Below are positions 6,070 through 6,487 of a DNA stretch of 6,487 bases, piece by piece. A model generated the notes under the pieces. The model was given only the letters and a program-made list of their open reading frames with translations, was not told where the DNA came from and ran no database searches. This DNA is from Limisphaerales bacterium. GTDB lineage: Bacteria > Verrucomicrobiota > Verrucomicrobiia > Limisphaerales > UBA11358. Made by a program: the position numbers and the translations under genes. The stretch lies in the NCBI GenBank assembly GCA_003455565.1, contig DMQW01000424.1:1-6487 (forward strand). The letters are read 5' to 3'. Position 1 is the stretch's first letter. Every line of letters begins with the position of its first letter.

Positions 6070-6487
6070 AGTCCGCATCAAGCTTGACCAGCTTCACATC
6101 ACGGACTTGGATAGCGGCACCGATAAATCTGTGCCGCTCGCGGATGTTGCGGTCATTGTCTGCGCGGCGCGGGACACGGAATTTTCCAGCAGTTCGCTCC
6201 GGCGCATGGCGGAGTTGAATGTCCTGCTGCTCATCTGCAATGAGAAGTTTGAGCCGTGCGCCATCACCCTGCCCTATTATCGCGCCACGAACACGGAATT
6301 GCTCCGCCGCCAGATTGAATGGACGCCGGAATGGAAAACCGCCATGTGGCGGCAGATCATCACCGCCAAAGTCCGCAACCAGGCCGCCAATCTCGCGCAC
6401 TTGAAACGGGCGCATACATTATTAACCACCATCGCGGAGCGATGTGAACAGGGGAGCACACGCGCCTCGCGTGTCCTGTTTGACGCC
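6029..6487 (+). CDS. cas1: CRISPR-associated Cas1 integrase, N-terminal part (runs off the window, possibly interrupted)
   Basis: Cas1, with Cas2, integrates new spacers into the CRISPR array. The 153 codons visible correspond to about half of a protein usually near 300 aa. The start MSYHILHLLS is typical of type II Cas1. The N-terminal beta-domain continues with VPLADVAVIVCAARDTEFSS, an ELNVLLLICNE strand and LPYYRATNTELLRRQIEW. The first helices of the catalytic domain (WRQIITAKVRNQAANLAHLK, about 108-127) follow. The gene starts inside cas9 in another frame with no clear Shine-Dalgarno, suggesting translational coupling. From codon 141 on, the DNA becomes a GC-rich palindrome resembling an interspersed repeat. 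The residues there (GSTRASRVLFDA) partly mimic the Cas1 E-G-x-A-A-R-x-Y-F segment but lack the expected metal-binding glutamate, unless Glu140 fills that role. Identity as cas1 is secure; intactness is doubtful. Confidence 0.92.
   Translation, partial: MSYHILHLLSHNLKVRIKLDQLHITDLDSGTDKSVPLADVAVIVCAARDTEFSSSSLRRMAELNVLLLICNEKFEPCAITLPYYRATNTELLRRQIEWTPEWKTAMWRQIITAKVRNQAANLAHLKRAHTLLTTIAERCEQGSTRASRVLFDA
6451..6487. repeat. Candidate interspersed palindromic repeat inside cas1 (partial, cut by window end)
   Basis: The stretch begins GGGGAGC and contains a perfect 7-bp hairpin, ACACGCG (6458-6464) with CGCGTGT (6468-6474) around CCT. It then runs CCTGTTTGACGCC to the window end, which looks like the left arm of a second hairpin. 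This pattern matches my memory of a short repeat scattered through Verrucomicrobiota genomes (GGGGAGCACACGCGCC-like), often found inside or between genes; I could not search for it. It lies in the cas1 reading frame. The alternative is ordinary cas1 coding sequence that happens to be palindromic. Confidence 0.5.

Noticed and set aside
1..6487. CRISPR array, cas2, csn2 or cas4 in the window
   Set aside because: No regularly spaced repeats of 24-48 bases and no such frames are visible; they must lie beyond the right edge if present.

Overview
The window looks like a chromosomal stretch from a GC-rich, Gram-negative-type bacterium. My best guess is a member of the Verrucomicrobiota (Pedosphaera/Limisphaerales-like) or a related PVC lineage. 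The basis is the FtsX/MacB-type permeases, the scarcity of clear Shine-Dalgarno sites, the GGATTATTGG-type intergenic repeat and a GC-rich palindromic repeat at the right edge. This assignment is inference: no rRNA or marker gene is present. All genes are on the + strand.

Positions 9-2624 carry two tandem paralogous ABC-transporter permeases (MacB/FtsX family, 409 and 420 aa). They have no ATPase domain of their own, so a separate ATP-binding subunit, probably encoded upstream of the window, must drive them. A long imperfect inverted repeat (1258-1350) fills the gap between them.

Positions 2625-2982 are an intergenic scar. They hold about 115 bases with no recognisable gene, then the 3' end of a fibronectin type III-like coding sequence with no visible 5' part (2741-2863), and then a textbook Rho-independent terminator (2881-2909). 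A plausible promoter (2922-2950) and a ribosome-binding site for cas9 follow.

Positions 2983-6487 carry a type II CRISPR-Cas operon: cas9 (about 1028 aa, all RuvC and HNH catalytic residues present), then cas1, which starts 41 bases before the cas9 stop and runs off the window. Gene order and Cas9 size favour subtype II-C. No cas2, CRISPR array or identifiable tracrRNA lies in the window. Cas9 would be the crRNA-guided nuclease and Cas1 (with Cas2, not seen) the spacer integrase.

The most notable oddity is at the very end. The cas1 reading frame runs into a GC-rich palindromic stretch resembling an interspersed repeat, just where the first catalytic glutamate of Cas1 is expected. Cas1 may therefore be interrupted, leaving a locus with an intact effector and a damaged adaptation module. 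The sequence just beyond the window decides this.
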